NCBI GenBank assembly: GCA_961205875.1 | Contig: OY540821.1 | Span: 682,001-746,000 of the forward strand | Origin: Sialis fuliginosa | Taxonomy: Eukaryota; Arthropoda; Insecta; Megaloptera; Sialidae | DNA: 64,000 nucleotides | Reading direction: 5' to 3' | Shown here: piece after piece, positions 1 through 9,666 of the stretch | Layout of the letters: each line of letters opens with the position of its first letter | Numbering within the stretch: the stretch's first letter is position 1 | Program-made: the position numbers and the translations under genes | Notes under the pieces: model-generated | The model's database searches: none | Told to the model about the DNA's origin: nothing | Seen by the model: only the letters and a program-made list of their open reading frames with translations

Positions 1-734
1 AATTATCAATACTGAAGTGGACATAGGCCACTTTAAAAATAAAATTTTTAACTTTAAATTAAGTGTGAAAATTAACGTGTTTAAAAAAAATTTTCCTTTG
101 AATATATTTAATCAAAAATTGTTTTTTATGATAGATTATTTCTAATTCTACACGTTACTACAGTTAACTAAAAAAAAGTGGAAAATGGACTTAGGCCACA
201 TTCAAAATAAACGCCTCAAATAATCTATGCTAAAATATAAATAAAATTAATAAATATAAAAACAAACTTACAATATGTTTGTTTGTAATTGTAGAGCAAA
301 TAATATTTATAATAAAAATATTGAGAATAAAATTATGTGAATTCATATAAAATCTGTTAAAATATTTTATGTCAAAATAAAATAATTTTGAAAAACAAAC
401 TTGATATTTTTAAGAAATATTTGTTTTATTATTTAAAAAATTTTATGATAAGGATAAAAATTAATTTTTAATAAATTGGTGGTAATATTTATTATGGAAA
501 AAGAGAAATTTATGTTTGTATGTTAGATTTATAATTTAAGAAATATATTTCATTTAAAATATCTAAATGTTATAGGTATATGTGGTATAAATCAACATGA
601 AAAAAAAAAAATAATAATATATTAGGTTTTTGATAAAACAATTCAAACAAAGAATAACAATAATGATAATAAAACATCAATCTTGTAATATGTTATGATA
701 AAACTGTTTTAAGTGATTAATATTACTATATTAT
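1..734. other. AT-rich intergenic sequence, no gene seen
   Basis: No ORF of note and no recognisable element. Two short direct repeats with the core TAGGCCAC lie near positions 13-34 and 184-204. The rest is A/T homopolymer-rich. Confidence 0.6.
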
Positions 735-1130
735 TAATATCATTTAATGTGGTTTTAGAAGTAAAAAAAATATTTTGTTTGTTAAAAATTTATTATTAAT
801 ATATATTTTACTGTTATTAATATCATTTAATGTAATTTTAGGAGTAAAAAAAATATTTTGTTTCCTAAAAGTTTATTATTAATATATATTTTACTATTAT
901 TAATATCATTTAATGTGATTTTAGAAGTAAAAAAAATATTCTGTTTGCTAAAAGTTTATTATGAATTTGTTTTTGATAATTAATGCTAATTAATGTGATT
1001 TTAGAATTAAAAAAAAAAATTTGTTTGGTAAAAGTTTATTATTAATATGTATTTTATAATTAATATCATTTAATGTGATTTTATAAGTATGAAATATATG
1101 TTTTGTTTACTAAAACTTTATTTTAAATAG
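735..1130. repeat. ~82-bp tandem repeat, about 4.5 units
   Basis: The core CATTTAATGT recurs at about 741, 824, 907, 986 (diverged) and 1067, a spacing of 80-83 bases. The intervening sequence (a poly-A stretch, then TATTTTGTTT, then TTTATTATTAATAT) is also repeated. It is a decayed AT-rich minisatellite with no coding signal. Confidence 0.75.
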
Positions 1131-1865
1131 AAATATATTAAGTGCCAATTACTGATACCTATAGTGTCAATTACTATGCCAAGTGTGCCAATAATTGTGC
1201 TTTTGTAACATTTTTTGTTCTTTTTGGATTATATTTTATAATTGGATACTTATAATTAATATAAATGTTTTATTATATTCCTTAATCCCTACAAATCAGT
1301 ATCCACCATAATTTAACCTGTAATACTGATTATCTAAAAAAATATCGTCTTTCAAAATCGTATTTTAGTGCCAATCATTGTATAGTTTACCCTATCAAAG
1401 TATTTATGTCGCAATTATTTTTGGTGTAAACAGTATATGCTATTTAATGTCAGACGTTAGACATAAATGTTGCGATATAAGTATCCTGGTGTAAATCCAG
1501 TATAGTAAATATTTCATTTAAAATAACAACTGTTTTCCAATCTCTACGATCGTATTACATTTACAATAAAAATTGACTACCTGAAAAAATTTTAAGAAAA
1601 AAATTATTAACAATGTTTTATAATGTAATTTTTTTTTTTTTCTTTAACTAACTACTATATAAATCAATTCAACGTAATGTTATATGTGTTTCCTCTTCCG
1701 TTGCCTCCTCGGTTGCCTTCACGGTTACCGCGAGGCCCTTTGAAATTATTGTAATTTTTTTTATGGCCTCGCGGTAAGTCGCCCAATAAATTTTATTCTG
1801 TTGTTTTCTATAAAATAAAAAATTATAGATGAAATGAATGAATGACTCTTAATACAAATTAAATA
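1131..1865. other. Non-coding spacer with a GC-rich hairpin
   Basis: No gene. The one structure is a perfect 13-bp stem, TTACCGCGAGGCC at 1725-1737 pairing with its complement at 1765-1777 across a 27-base AT-rich loop. It stands out from its surroundings by GC content. It may be a tiny MITE remnant; I cannot classify it. Confidence 0.5.
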
Positions 1866-3969
1866 CACTCACGGAAAAAATTAAAGGACCACTTTTATTT
1901 TTCGAAAAAATTGCTCATTTTCAAAGTAATGCCGATAGATCAAATATGATCCGTTTTTCTCTTATAGGGTACGAAAATTGAAGGAAATTTTATCATCTTT
2001 TCGAATTTAGGGGTATTATTTGTTATTAAACTTATTTTTGTGACCAAATCGCGGTTTAATAAAAAATAAAAAAATTGATTTTTTTTTTGTAATTTTGAAA
2101 GATGCCCACGGGGATGTTAATTTTTTTTTTCTAAAATTTCAAGATAACCGTTTTGTAGGAAATTTTTTCAGCTTTAAAACACTTTTTCAAATTTGTTTTA
2201 TAATTTTTTGGTGTCGCGATATTCGAGTTTGAATGAAAAAAGTACCAAAAAGTTTTAAACGATCATAAAGGGCCTAATGTTGGAGTTTTATCAAAGAATA
2301 TGAAAACTAGACTTATTACCTTCTATGTGAACAAAGATTCCAGTAAAAATCTTTCAATTTGGCTGAGAAATTGCATTTTGAATTTTTTGTATACGTTTAG
2401 GACTTGACCGTACTTTTTATAACAAGTTTTTCTTTGGGATTTTTTTTTTCGAAAAACAATCAATTTTTGAGAAAAATTGAAAGAGGGAAAAAGTTTTTCT
2501 TTCTTTTTAAAGAATATTCATAATTTTTTTCAGATGTTTTATATCAATATTGTGGGATCAAGTTTATTTTTAATAGGGTACTTTTTCATTCAAACTTGAA
2601 TATCGCGGCATCAAAAAATGTGACAATCATTTTTTTAAAAGCTTTTTGAAGCTGAGAAAATTTACTAAATGATGAATATCATGGAATTTTGAAAAAAAAA
2701 ATCATACATCCCCGTGTGAAATTTCTATAACTGCAAATAAATAATTAATTTTTTTTTAGTCAACTACGTGTGGACAAAAAAAATTCAGTTACTTTTAACG
2801 AATAAGCGGTGAAAATTCAATGAAAATTAATTTAACTGTCGAAATCAAGTGTCTTTCATATGTTGTTGAACGTTTTTTCATGACCACACGCAGTTGACTA
2901 AAAATTGAAAAATTGAAATTTTTTGCAATTATGGAAGTTTCACACGGGGATGTATGATTTTTTTCTTCAAAATTCCATGCTAATCATCATTTAGTAAATT
3001 TTCTCAGCTTCAAAATGCTTTTTAAAAAATGATTGTCACATTTTTTGATGCCGAGATATTCAAGTTTGAATGAAAAAGTACCCTATTAAAAATAAACTTG
3101 ATTCCACAATATTGATATAAAACATCTGAAAAAAATTAGGAATATTCTTTAACAAGAAAGAAAAACTTTTTCCCTCTTACAATTTTTCTCAAAAATTGAT
3201 TGTTTTTCGAAAAAAAAAATCCCAAAGAAAAACTTGTTATAAAAAGTACGGTCAAGTCCTAAACTTATACAAAAAATTCAAAATGCAATTTCTCAGCCAA
3301 ATTCAAAGATTTTTACTGGAATCTTTGTTCACATAGTTTTCATATTCTTTGATAGAACTTAATTTCTGGATACATTTTAAACATTAGATCTATGATTAAA
3401 ACAAGGTTCTTTTTAAAGGATTATTTCAATTCGAACATTGTTTTGTTTTTCGTATTTTAAGGGTTAAGTTAAAATTAAATTTTTTTTAAATGTTACTAGA
3501 CAATAGGTGATTATTTAAGCTTTGATATTCTTTTTTTTTCTTTTCTGTGTGACCAACATTAGGCCCTTTATGGTCGTTTAAAACTTTTTGGTACTTTTTT
3601 CATTCAAACTCGAATATCGCGACACCAAAAAATTATAAAACAAATTTGAAAATGCGTTTTAAAGCTTAAAAAATTTCCTACAAAACGGTTATCTTGAAAT
3701 TTTAGAAAACAATTTTAACATCCCCGTGGGCATCTTTCAAAATTGCAAAAAAAAATAAAATTTTTTATTTTTTATTAAACCGCGATTTGGTCACAAAAAT
3801 AAGTTTAATAACACAAAAATACCCCTAAATTCGAAAAAATGATAAAATTTCCTTCAATTTTCGTACCCTATAAGTGGAAAACGGATCATATTTGACCTAT
3901 CGGCATTACTTTGAAAATGAGCAATTTTTTCGAAAAATAAAAGTGGTCCTTTAATTTTTTCCGTGAGTG
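1866..3969. mobile_element. Palindromic TA-flanked element, family P1, copy 1
   Basis: The two halves are inverted copies of each other over about 1 kb each. The outer ends are CACTCACGGAAAAAATTAAA and its complement, flanked by TA at 1864-1865 and 3970-3971. A TA target duplication and matching inverted ends suggest a non-autonomous Tc1/mariner-type (ITm) element, but no transposase is present. The centre is near 2.83 kb. The left arm lacks about 180 bases (near 2.28 kb) that are present in the right arm (about 3.35-3.56 kb). Other copies lie at 17619-19928 and 30441-31017. Confidence 0.85.
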
Positions 3970-3971
3970 TA

Positions 3972-4785
3972 GTTATAGTTTTTTTAAATGTTCAATTATA
4001 TACTCATTTTGTGTTTTGGATTGATTTTTCTCTAAAAGAAAATAGTTATTTGTGTATCTAGGGTATAAAATGATAGTTTTTCGCACGAGTGTGAATGTTT
4101 GTTAGTCGAGGCGCTAGCCGAGACTAACAATCACACGAGTGCGAAAAACGCATTTTACACCCGAGGTGCACACAATATTTTTTCTACAAAACTATTGATT
4201 ATATAATATTAACAATAATATAATATAATAATTAATTTATAGATATACTTTGTATTTTGCTATATGAATATTAAAATTCAACTCTAGTAAGCTTTAGACA
4301 AAATTTTTGACAGTTCTATTTTCATTCAAATGTGTTTCATGTTATTCTATAATATAAGATGGATAAGTGGTGATACAGAGAAAGAACATAAGTATGCACC
4401 ACCAGAGATATCAGAAGCTGCAAATTCTGTTATTTTAAATTTACTATCTGCAAAATCTAAATTGATATATGAAAATTACACATAATGCCATGAATTGTAC
4501 CAAGAAAAAAACCTTAAGGTATTTTTTATAATTGATTTAATTTTATTAATAATTTTTTTCATTATAATAATTAATATAGTGCTTAAATTTTAGTAATTTG
4601 TTTAATTAATACTATAATTCAATAGTATTTATAAAATTCGTAAAAAAATGTAAAAATGTATGTGTTACTATGGGAACACTTTTGCGCACGCCGTGCGTGA
4701 AAAAACTTTTTACGCACGGCGAGCGCAAAAGTACTACTTTACACACTGAAATGTCAATGAAAAAGCCGGTTGTAGAAAAAATAAA
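3972..4785. mobile_element. Unclassified hairpin-bearing element with coding remnant
   Basis: Two GC-rich hairpins bracket the region: 4077-4150 (TTTTCGCAC pairs with GTGCGAAAA, and TGTTAGTC with GACTAACA) and about 4683-4738 (a CGCCGTGCGT/ACGCACGGCG stem). An inverted TTTTTTCTACAA motif lies at about 4171 and 4770. The interior carries a short coding-like stretch listed separately. Outer boundaries and target duplication could not be fixed. Confidence 0.5.
4360..4518 (+). pseudogene. Tyrosine-recombinase-like N-terminal fragment (tentative)
   Basis: One plus-strand frame reads ...PPEISEAANSVILNLL, then SAKSKLIYENYT, an in-frame TAA at 4483-4485, then CHELYQEKNLK, ending at a possible GT donor (AAG|GTATTT at 4518/4519). 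The layout 'L..KSK..YE..Y..CHELYQEKN' resembles the N-terminal core-binding segment of tyrosine-recombinase (Crypton-like) proteins common in arthropods; this is from memory of the family pattern, not a search. The catalytic domain is absent. It is most likely a decayed exon carried by the surrounding element. If the family call is wrong, it is an unidentified coding remnant. Confidence 0.35.
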
Positions 4786-4939
4786 TTTTTATTATAATTC
4801 CTTAAAACAATTCGTTAGAATTAACAAACTTTAACAACATAAAAATCTAGAAATTAAATAAACAAAATGATACACATAAGTTAATTTCTTTGTTCAAAAT
4901 GCCCACCAGCGACGTTAATACAATGTTGTAACCTATCAT
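4786..4939. other. Short spacer, nothing recognised
   Basis: AT-rich sequence with no gene or clear repeat, between the hairpin element and the 755-bp repeat. Confidence 0.5.
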
Positions 4940-5700
4940 TCAATATCGGTATGGAGAACCATACATGACTTCCATGTTCTTTCTATCATTTTAAATAATT
5001 TTTAAATATACATTTTTTTAAATATTTTATTTATATAACCTACTACTATGAATACATTTAAAAAACATATGTATATGTATACTTACAACGGTTACAGCTC
5101 TTTTTGCCATTTGTATATAAATATTAGTTTTCTAATGTCCAAAACATAATTCACATTCGTAGAAAAACTAATTTGACAATTTGAATTTAGTTTCATTTGT
5201 TTCCAAGGCAACATGAATTAATGACATATTAATATTTAAAATTCAAATTTTAAGTGTGTTTTTCACCCCTTTAATGGCTGTTTGGGCACGCACAAATAAT
5301 AAATGTCTCTTAGATTCAATTGAACTGCAAATATACCAAATCTTATCAAAATTAGTGAGATAATACTCGCAATGTTCACTTTTTAGACGAAAAAAGTTAC
5401 AAAATTTCGAATATTTCCAAAACCCCTGATCCGATTAGCACCAAAATCAATAGGTCTGGAGTACTCACTGAGACAAATATTTTCCCCAAAAATAATTCAG
5501 ATCGGTGCATTTTTACAGTAGTTATCGTGAACGAAAGAAAATTCTACATCCGCACAGACACACAGACACACGCACAGCCGCCATGCGGAAATTAACTTTT
5601 CTTTACGTTTTGAAGTTAGTACAATCAGAATTTGTCATTTTCTCGGACACGATTTTTCGATGGTATTACAATACTTCCATTTCCTTCGGAACATGGAAGT
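4940..5700 (+). mobile_element. Unclassified ~755-bp dispersed repeat (R755), copy 1
   Basis: Begins AATATCGGTATGGAGAACC and ends GGAACATGGAAGT. The same two ends delimit an inverted copy at 36181-36934, and a 5'-truncated copy lies at 42091-42637. The right part has a CACAGACACACAG-type tract followed by CAGCCGCCATGCGG. A short inverted motif, ACATGGAAGT/ACTTCCATGT, lies close to both ends. No poly-A tail, long terminal inverted repeat or transposase is visible, so the class is open. The 65-codon ORF over its right end is judged non-coding. Confidence 0.75.
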
Positions 5701-6229
5701 AAAAGGTATAAGTATTAGGTATAGAACATAGTTAATAAAATATATTTAGAATTGAATAGGCAATTCGAAAATGTGAAAATATATAGGGTGTTCCATTAGA
5801 AAATTTTGAAAAAAATTATGTTCAGAGTTTTGATACAAAGAATATAATTTTGTAAATGTTTGATCGCCACATTATCATATTTCGAAAAATATATACATAA
5901 TTTTTTTATTACGTTAGAAAAGCGTTTATTGTTAAAAAGTGGCCAATTTAGAAGGCTATTTACATTTCAAGACCCCTAGAAACCAAATGAGATTTTTTAG
6001 CGCAAGTTAGTCGAGAAAATGGCCGGATAAAAATTGTCATTATGTACGTTTTGTTCCTGATGAAAAACTACTTTATGTTACTGTTATAATATTTAATCCA
6101 TCTTTGGAACCTATTCAAGTGGAAAATCGTATCGAGTTTAAATTTTGTAGGTATATAATTAGATGGAATCATAGGTAATAAGAAAAAAGTTTATATAATA
6201 AAAATGTAAAGAAATGTACTGTACAACCA
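5701..6229. other. Spacer, no gene seen
   Basis: Low-complexity AT-rich DNA. A 'TATAGGGTGTTCCATTAG' motif near 5786 looks like the end of another transposon, but no partner end was found. Confidence 0.45.
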
Positions 6230-6584
6230 ATACAACATGTACTCGCTATCAACATTTAACCTTTATTTAGTAATATAATTATTTAACTATTTATTTTTTA
6301 TTACCTGACAATCTTGTTTATAATATGTATGTAGCAAATTCATCCAAAGTTTCAATATCTTGCAAATGATCGATTTCTTCTTTTATATCTTCTTGTTTCA
6401 CAGGAAACATTTTTACACACTTTCAATTTTGAGATCCAATCTCACAATATAAATTATACTAATAAGTAAAACTACAACTGTAGACTACGATATCAATCAA
6501 TATTAACAGATTCAGTGAGAACTATCGCAAAATAGTAATCAGCATAATACAACGAATATAGCAATTACAGCTAGAGCTATTTTA
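6230..6584. repeat. Segmental duplication, left copy (Z1 side)
   Basis: Closely similar to about 14682-15032 over E1 and its 5' flank, including blocks around TCAACATTTAACC, GTGAGAACTATCGCA and AACGAATATAGCAATTACA. Similarity resumes at 8262 after the insertion at 6585-8259, showing that one duplicated block was split by that element. Confidence 0.8.
6305..6410 (-). pseudogene. Z1: orphan zinc-finger-family first exon, frameshifted
   Basis: Minus-strand ATG at 6410 opens MFPVKQEDIKEEI, then DHLQDIETLDEFAT, matching E1 of Z2 (14755-14856). Near the 3' end a 4-base insertion (TACATATTAT where Z2 has TATTAT) shifts the frame and gives a stop, although the CAG|GTAAT donor is retained at 6305/6304. 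The exon is 106 bases, against 102 in Z2. No matching finger exon exists between position 1 and this exon; it may lie left of the window or be lost. The intact family exon is acidic with psi-K-x-E motifs (VKQE, IKEE). It is probably dead, unless splicing uses another donor. Confidence 0.75.
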
Positions 6585-6619
6585 TCCCTTTCGTGCATAC
6601 ATTTTTCTTTGGGTTCAAT

Positions 6620-7165
6620 GGACTTGAAATTTGTCACTCGGGGGTTTTTGGGGTCACTGATGAATCTGAGCACAGAATTTCAAAATTCAAAATGGCGGAT
6701 AAAAGTACAAAAAGTTGCTCGATGAAAGTGAAAATGGGCACTCGGGGGTTTTTGAGGTCGCTGATGACGAATCTGAGCTCAGAATTTCAAAAGTCAAAAT
6801 GGCGGATCCAATTTGGCGGACAAAAGTACAAAAAGTTTTATCATTTTTGTCCGCCATATTAGATCCACCATTTTGAATTTTGAAATTTTGACTTCAGATT
6901 CGTAATCAGCGACCCCAAAAACCCCCGCATACTAGTTTTCAACGTAATCTAATAAATTTTATCATTTTTGTCCGCCATATTAGATCCACCATTTTTAATT
7001 TTGAAATTTTGACTTCAGATTCGTAATCAGCGACCCCAAAACCCCCGCATACTAGTTTTCAGCGTAATCTAATAAATTTTATCTTTTTTAACCGCCATAT
7101 TGAATCCGCCATTTTGAATTTGGAATTGTTGAGTTCAGATTTATAATCAGCGACCCCAAAAACCT
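6620..7165. repeat. Inverted minisatellite, ~120-bp units
   Basis: Three units on one strand start near 6837, 6957 and 7078 (each with CCGCCATATT, GTAATCAGCGACCCC and CCCCGCATACTAG). Two inverted partial units precede them at about 6635 and 6735 (ATGGCGGA, GGTCGCTGATG). An 89-codon ORF at 6593-6862 is a translation of these repeats and not a credible gene. Confidence 0.75.
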
Positions 7166-7255
7166 TTATAAAGCTGATTACCGATTTTTTAACAGTAATA
7201 GATTTGCCACAGTTACATTTAATCTGCAAAATAGCTACTTTTTTGCTCTTTACTT

Positions 7256-8082
7256 ACAAGGGGAAGCAACAGCACGGTTAATGAGAATTTCAATGAGCTT
7301 GTGGTATGTCAAACTAGAGCAAAAATAAAAAGACACGTGTCCAACAATTTGATCTCATAGGTCTTAATTACAAAGATAATTAACTTTGAAAATTTGTGTA
7401 TTCAATATAACCGTGTATTATGTTCGTGTAATAATGCTGTCATAAAATCTTGTTTCAATTATTTACACACAAATTAAACCAAATAAAAATATTTTCATTA
7501 ACTAGTAAATTACAGAATTTACTTTTTCAGAATTAAAACCCGAAAATAAAAAAATAAAATGATTTCACATGAAAATATTGATATATACGCCAGTACATAA
7601 TTATTAATTTGTTTTAAAATAAATTCAATTTATTATTGACACAACTCATTAGTTTTTAATTAATAAATTGAAAAGTTTTAATAAAAAACAAACTTGAAAG
7701 AAACCACAAACATCTATTGTCAATAATAATATATATATTATTTATTTATGTCTAATTTATCGATTTTTACGCAAGTGGTAGAGGTAATGTGTACAAAAAA
7801 ATAAAAAATAATTGTAAATAAAAATTAAAATCAAAATCTTAAAACATAGATTCGCACCATCGTTTTCCAGACGAGACGCCAGTGCGTTGACCGCAGGGCC
7901 GTGTTTCGAGCGAACATAATACACGGTTATATTGAATACACAAATTTTCAAAGTTAATTATCTTTGTAATTAAGGCCTATGAGATCAAATTGTTGGACAC
8001 GTGTCTTTTTATTTTTGCTCTAGTTTGACATACCACAAGCTCATTGAAATTCTCATTAACCGTGCTGTTGCTTCCCCTTGTT
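7256..8082. mobile_element. Palindromic element with ~175-bp inverted arms
   Basis: The left arm begins AAGGGGAAGCAACAGCACGG and continues to about 7435. Its inverted copy runs from about 7905 to 8082 with few differences. The unpaired loop (about 7435-7905) is AT-rich apart from a tRNA-like fragment. No target duplication is clear. It lies wholly inside the TA-flanked insertion. Confidence 0.8.
7845..7905 (-). ncRNA. tRNA-like (SINE-head) fragment
   Basis: Minus strand shows a B-box-like GGTGCGAATCT (7848-7858; consensus GGTTCGANTCC) and, upstream, an A-box-like TGCGGTCAACGCACTGG (7879-7895), as in the 5' tRNA-derived heads of arthropod SINEs. It is not a functional tRNA: the acceptor stem does not close and no SINE body follows. 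It lies in the loop, next to the right arm of the surrounding palindrome. Confidence 0.45.
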
Positions 8083-8261
8083 AGTTATAAAATGCAGTAA
8101 TTATTTTAAAAAGCGCATATTACTTTTCTTTTATAACAATTGATGTCCTCTAGGATACTTACGAAATGCATTTAGTCAATATAAGTGCATGAAATATATG
8201 TTATAATATATAAAAACTGCATTAGAAAAGGTGTTGCAGTACAGCATGCAATAAAGGGCTA

Positions 8262-8440
8262 ATGGCGGACATCTGCTAATTCTGCTACATACCAGCGTTT
8301 CTCTACACGGTACTCACCTTTATTTTAATTAAGAACTAAGCGCGTTTCTCTACTCTGTGAGGGCAATTAACACAGGACAATATGAGCGCGCAGAGCAGAA
8401 AAACGCACATAGTTGTTAATTAAAATAAAGGTAGGTACCG
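8262..8440. repeat. Resumed Z1 duplication followed by a hairpin
   Basis: AATGGCGGACATCTGCTAA and CATACCAGCGTTTCTC match 15031-15070 beside Z2. An inverted repeat follows: CCTTTATTTTAATTAA at about 8310-8330 against TTAATTAAAATAAAGG at about 8418-8433, with CGCGTTTCTCTACTCTG and CAGAGCAGAAAAACGC inside it. Confidence 0.65.
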
Positions 8441-9015
8441 GTAATAATTTTAAAATGGAAGTATACCATATTGTTAACATTTGTTTGAAGATTATACATT
8501 TTTTTTAAATATGATAATATTAGTTTTAAAGTGTACATTTTCATAATTGAAAACACCCAAATTCAAGGTTTTATGAACTTTAAAAAAATTATAACAAATA
8601 AATGAGTAGAGTTACAGTTATGAGTGTAAACCTTTTTTAAGCGGAAAGGCCTAATGATGATACAAAAAAAGTTTTGATTTAAAAAAACATTTTCTTCTTT
8701 TTGTAAGGCCTTTTCGAGCTTTAAAAAAATTGCACCCAAGTACCGACTGGCACCTTGACTTTTTAAGTTCTTTGAGGTCTCAGGTATACGAATCTGAGCA
8801 TAGTTGCCGGTTGTCAAATTATGTCCACTCACTTCCTTCTAGCGTCTGATCTATTACGGAAATACAGGAAATTGAAGAAAAATAGATGTTGTTAATAACA
8901 TTGCTTTTATTTATTAATAATCATCGCAGTTATAAATAACAAATATTTCTACAAAAATACTTACAACGTTTAAAATTCACCCCACTACGATAATTGACCA
9001 AATTACTGTTTAAAT
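8441..9015. other. Spacer with one unrecognised ORF
   Basis: Minus-strand ORF 8563-8832 (89 codons; contains ETSKNLKSQGASRYLG and LEKALQKEENVF) is the only coding-like stretch. I do not recognise it, and it has no conserved context. It could be a decayed exon of a mobile element or chance. Confidence 0.35.
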
Positions 9016-9613
9016 TAGAGATGCCACGAATAGTGATTTTGCCGAATACCGAATACCGAGTATTCGGCTAGGCTCTCGGCCGAAGCGCCGAATATTCGGG
9101 CGTATTTGTTTCATTTGCGAGTAGGTCGTGTCAAAACACGCATTATTTGTTGATTGTTACATCAAATTGTATTACTTATAGTGTGTATAATATACACTAT
9201 AAGTGTGTATATTGATATTTGTTAAGATATACACTGTATATCTTAACAAATATCACTGTTTCGCGAAAAGCTTTACGAAATGGTACCATTTAATAAAAAA
9301 TCACCTATTTTCGATATTTTCGGAAGCAGGTATAATTTATGAGGAAAAGCGCAAACGTTTGCTATCAACAAATGCTGAAAAAATTGTTTTCATTCATCAT
9401 AACTTACCACTGATAGATTTGAAGTATTAAATATGCTGATTTTTTGTTCAAGTAAAAATTTTTGTGAGTAATAATTATTATGCGTTTTTTTCATGATTTG
9501 GTATTCGGTATTCGGCCGAACGGTTCGCAATATTCGGCCAAATACCGAATAGTAAAAAAAGTAGCCGAATAGGCCGAATACCGAATAGTAGCCGAATATT
9601 CGTGGCAACTCTA
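9016..9613. mobile_element. hAT-like element with 8-bp target duplication
   Basis: Ends are TAGAGATGCCACGAATA and the complement of TAGAGTTGCCACGAATA. Flanking direct repeats are a perfect GTTTAAAT at 9008-9015 and 9614-9621. An 8-bp duplication with short inverted ends is diagnostic of hAT. Subterminal DNA at both ends is packed with CCGAATA/TATTCGG words. A piece of transposase remains (next entry). It lies 45 bases from the stop codon of Z2, so it may affect that gene's 3' UTR. Confidence 0.9.
9311..9430 (+). pseudogene. hAT transposase C-terminal dimerisation remnant
   Basis: Plus-strand codons give SIFSEAGIIYEEKRKRLL, then STNAEKIVFIHHNLPLI and a stop at 9430. This matches the pattern of the hAT C-terminal dimerisation region (E-R-x-F-S-x-A-G, then K-R-x-R-L and N-A-E-K-x-x-F-x-x-x-N-L). 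It is in the expected position and orientation, ending shortly before one terminus. DNA-binding and catalytic parts are gone. It shows the element is a deletion derivative of a once autonomous hAT. Confidence 0.7.
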
Positions 9614-9666
9614 GTTTAAATAATTGAAATGCTACATGTGGACTTAATTTACTTGAATTCACCAGA

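Larger units (their letters stand above)
6585..8259. mobile_element. Composite TA-flanked insertion splitting the Z1 5' flank
   Basis: The paralogous flank of Z2 reads uninterrupted TTTTAATGG at about 15027-15035. Here the same flank is split as TTTTA|TCCCTTTCGTGCAT...ATGCAATAAAGGGC|TAATGG. That gives a TA target duplication (6583-6584, 8260-8261) and imperfect inverted ends (TCCCTTTCGTGCAT against GCCCTTTATTGCAT). Tc1/mariner-like by target site. It holds an inverted minisatellite and a nested palindrome, and has no transposase. Confidence 0.8.

Noticed and set aside
735-1130. 82-bp tandem repeat as a centromeric satellite
   Set aside because: Only about four diverged units; no long array.
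5505-5702. ORF over the right end of R755 (also 36159-36368)
   Set aside because: Present because the repeat is present, but the frame extends into different flanks at each copy, and the CACAGACACACAG tract gives a low-complexity peptide.
6593-6862. ORF MHTFFFGFNGLEICHSG... as a gene
   Set aside because: It translates an inverted minisatellite and contains the same peptide twice; no conserved domain.
7845-7905. A functional tRNA gene
   Set aside because: A- and B-box-like words are present but no acceptor stem or anticodon arm can be folded; kept only as a tRNA-like fragment.
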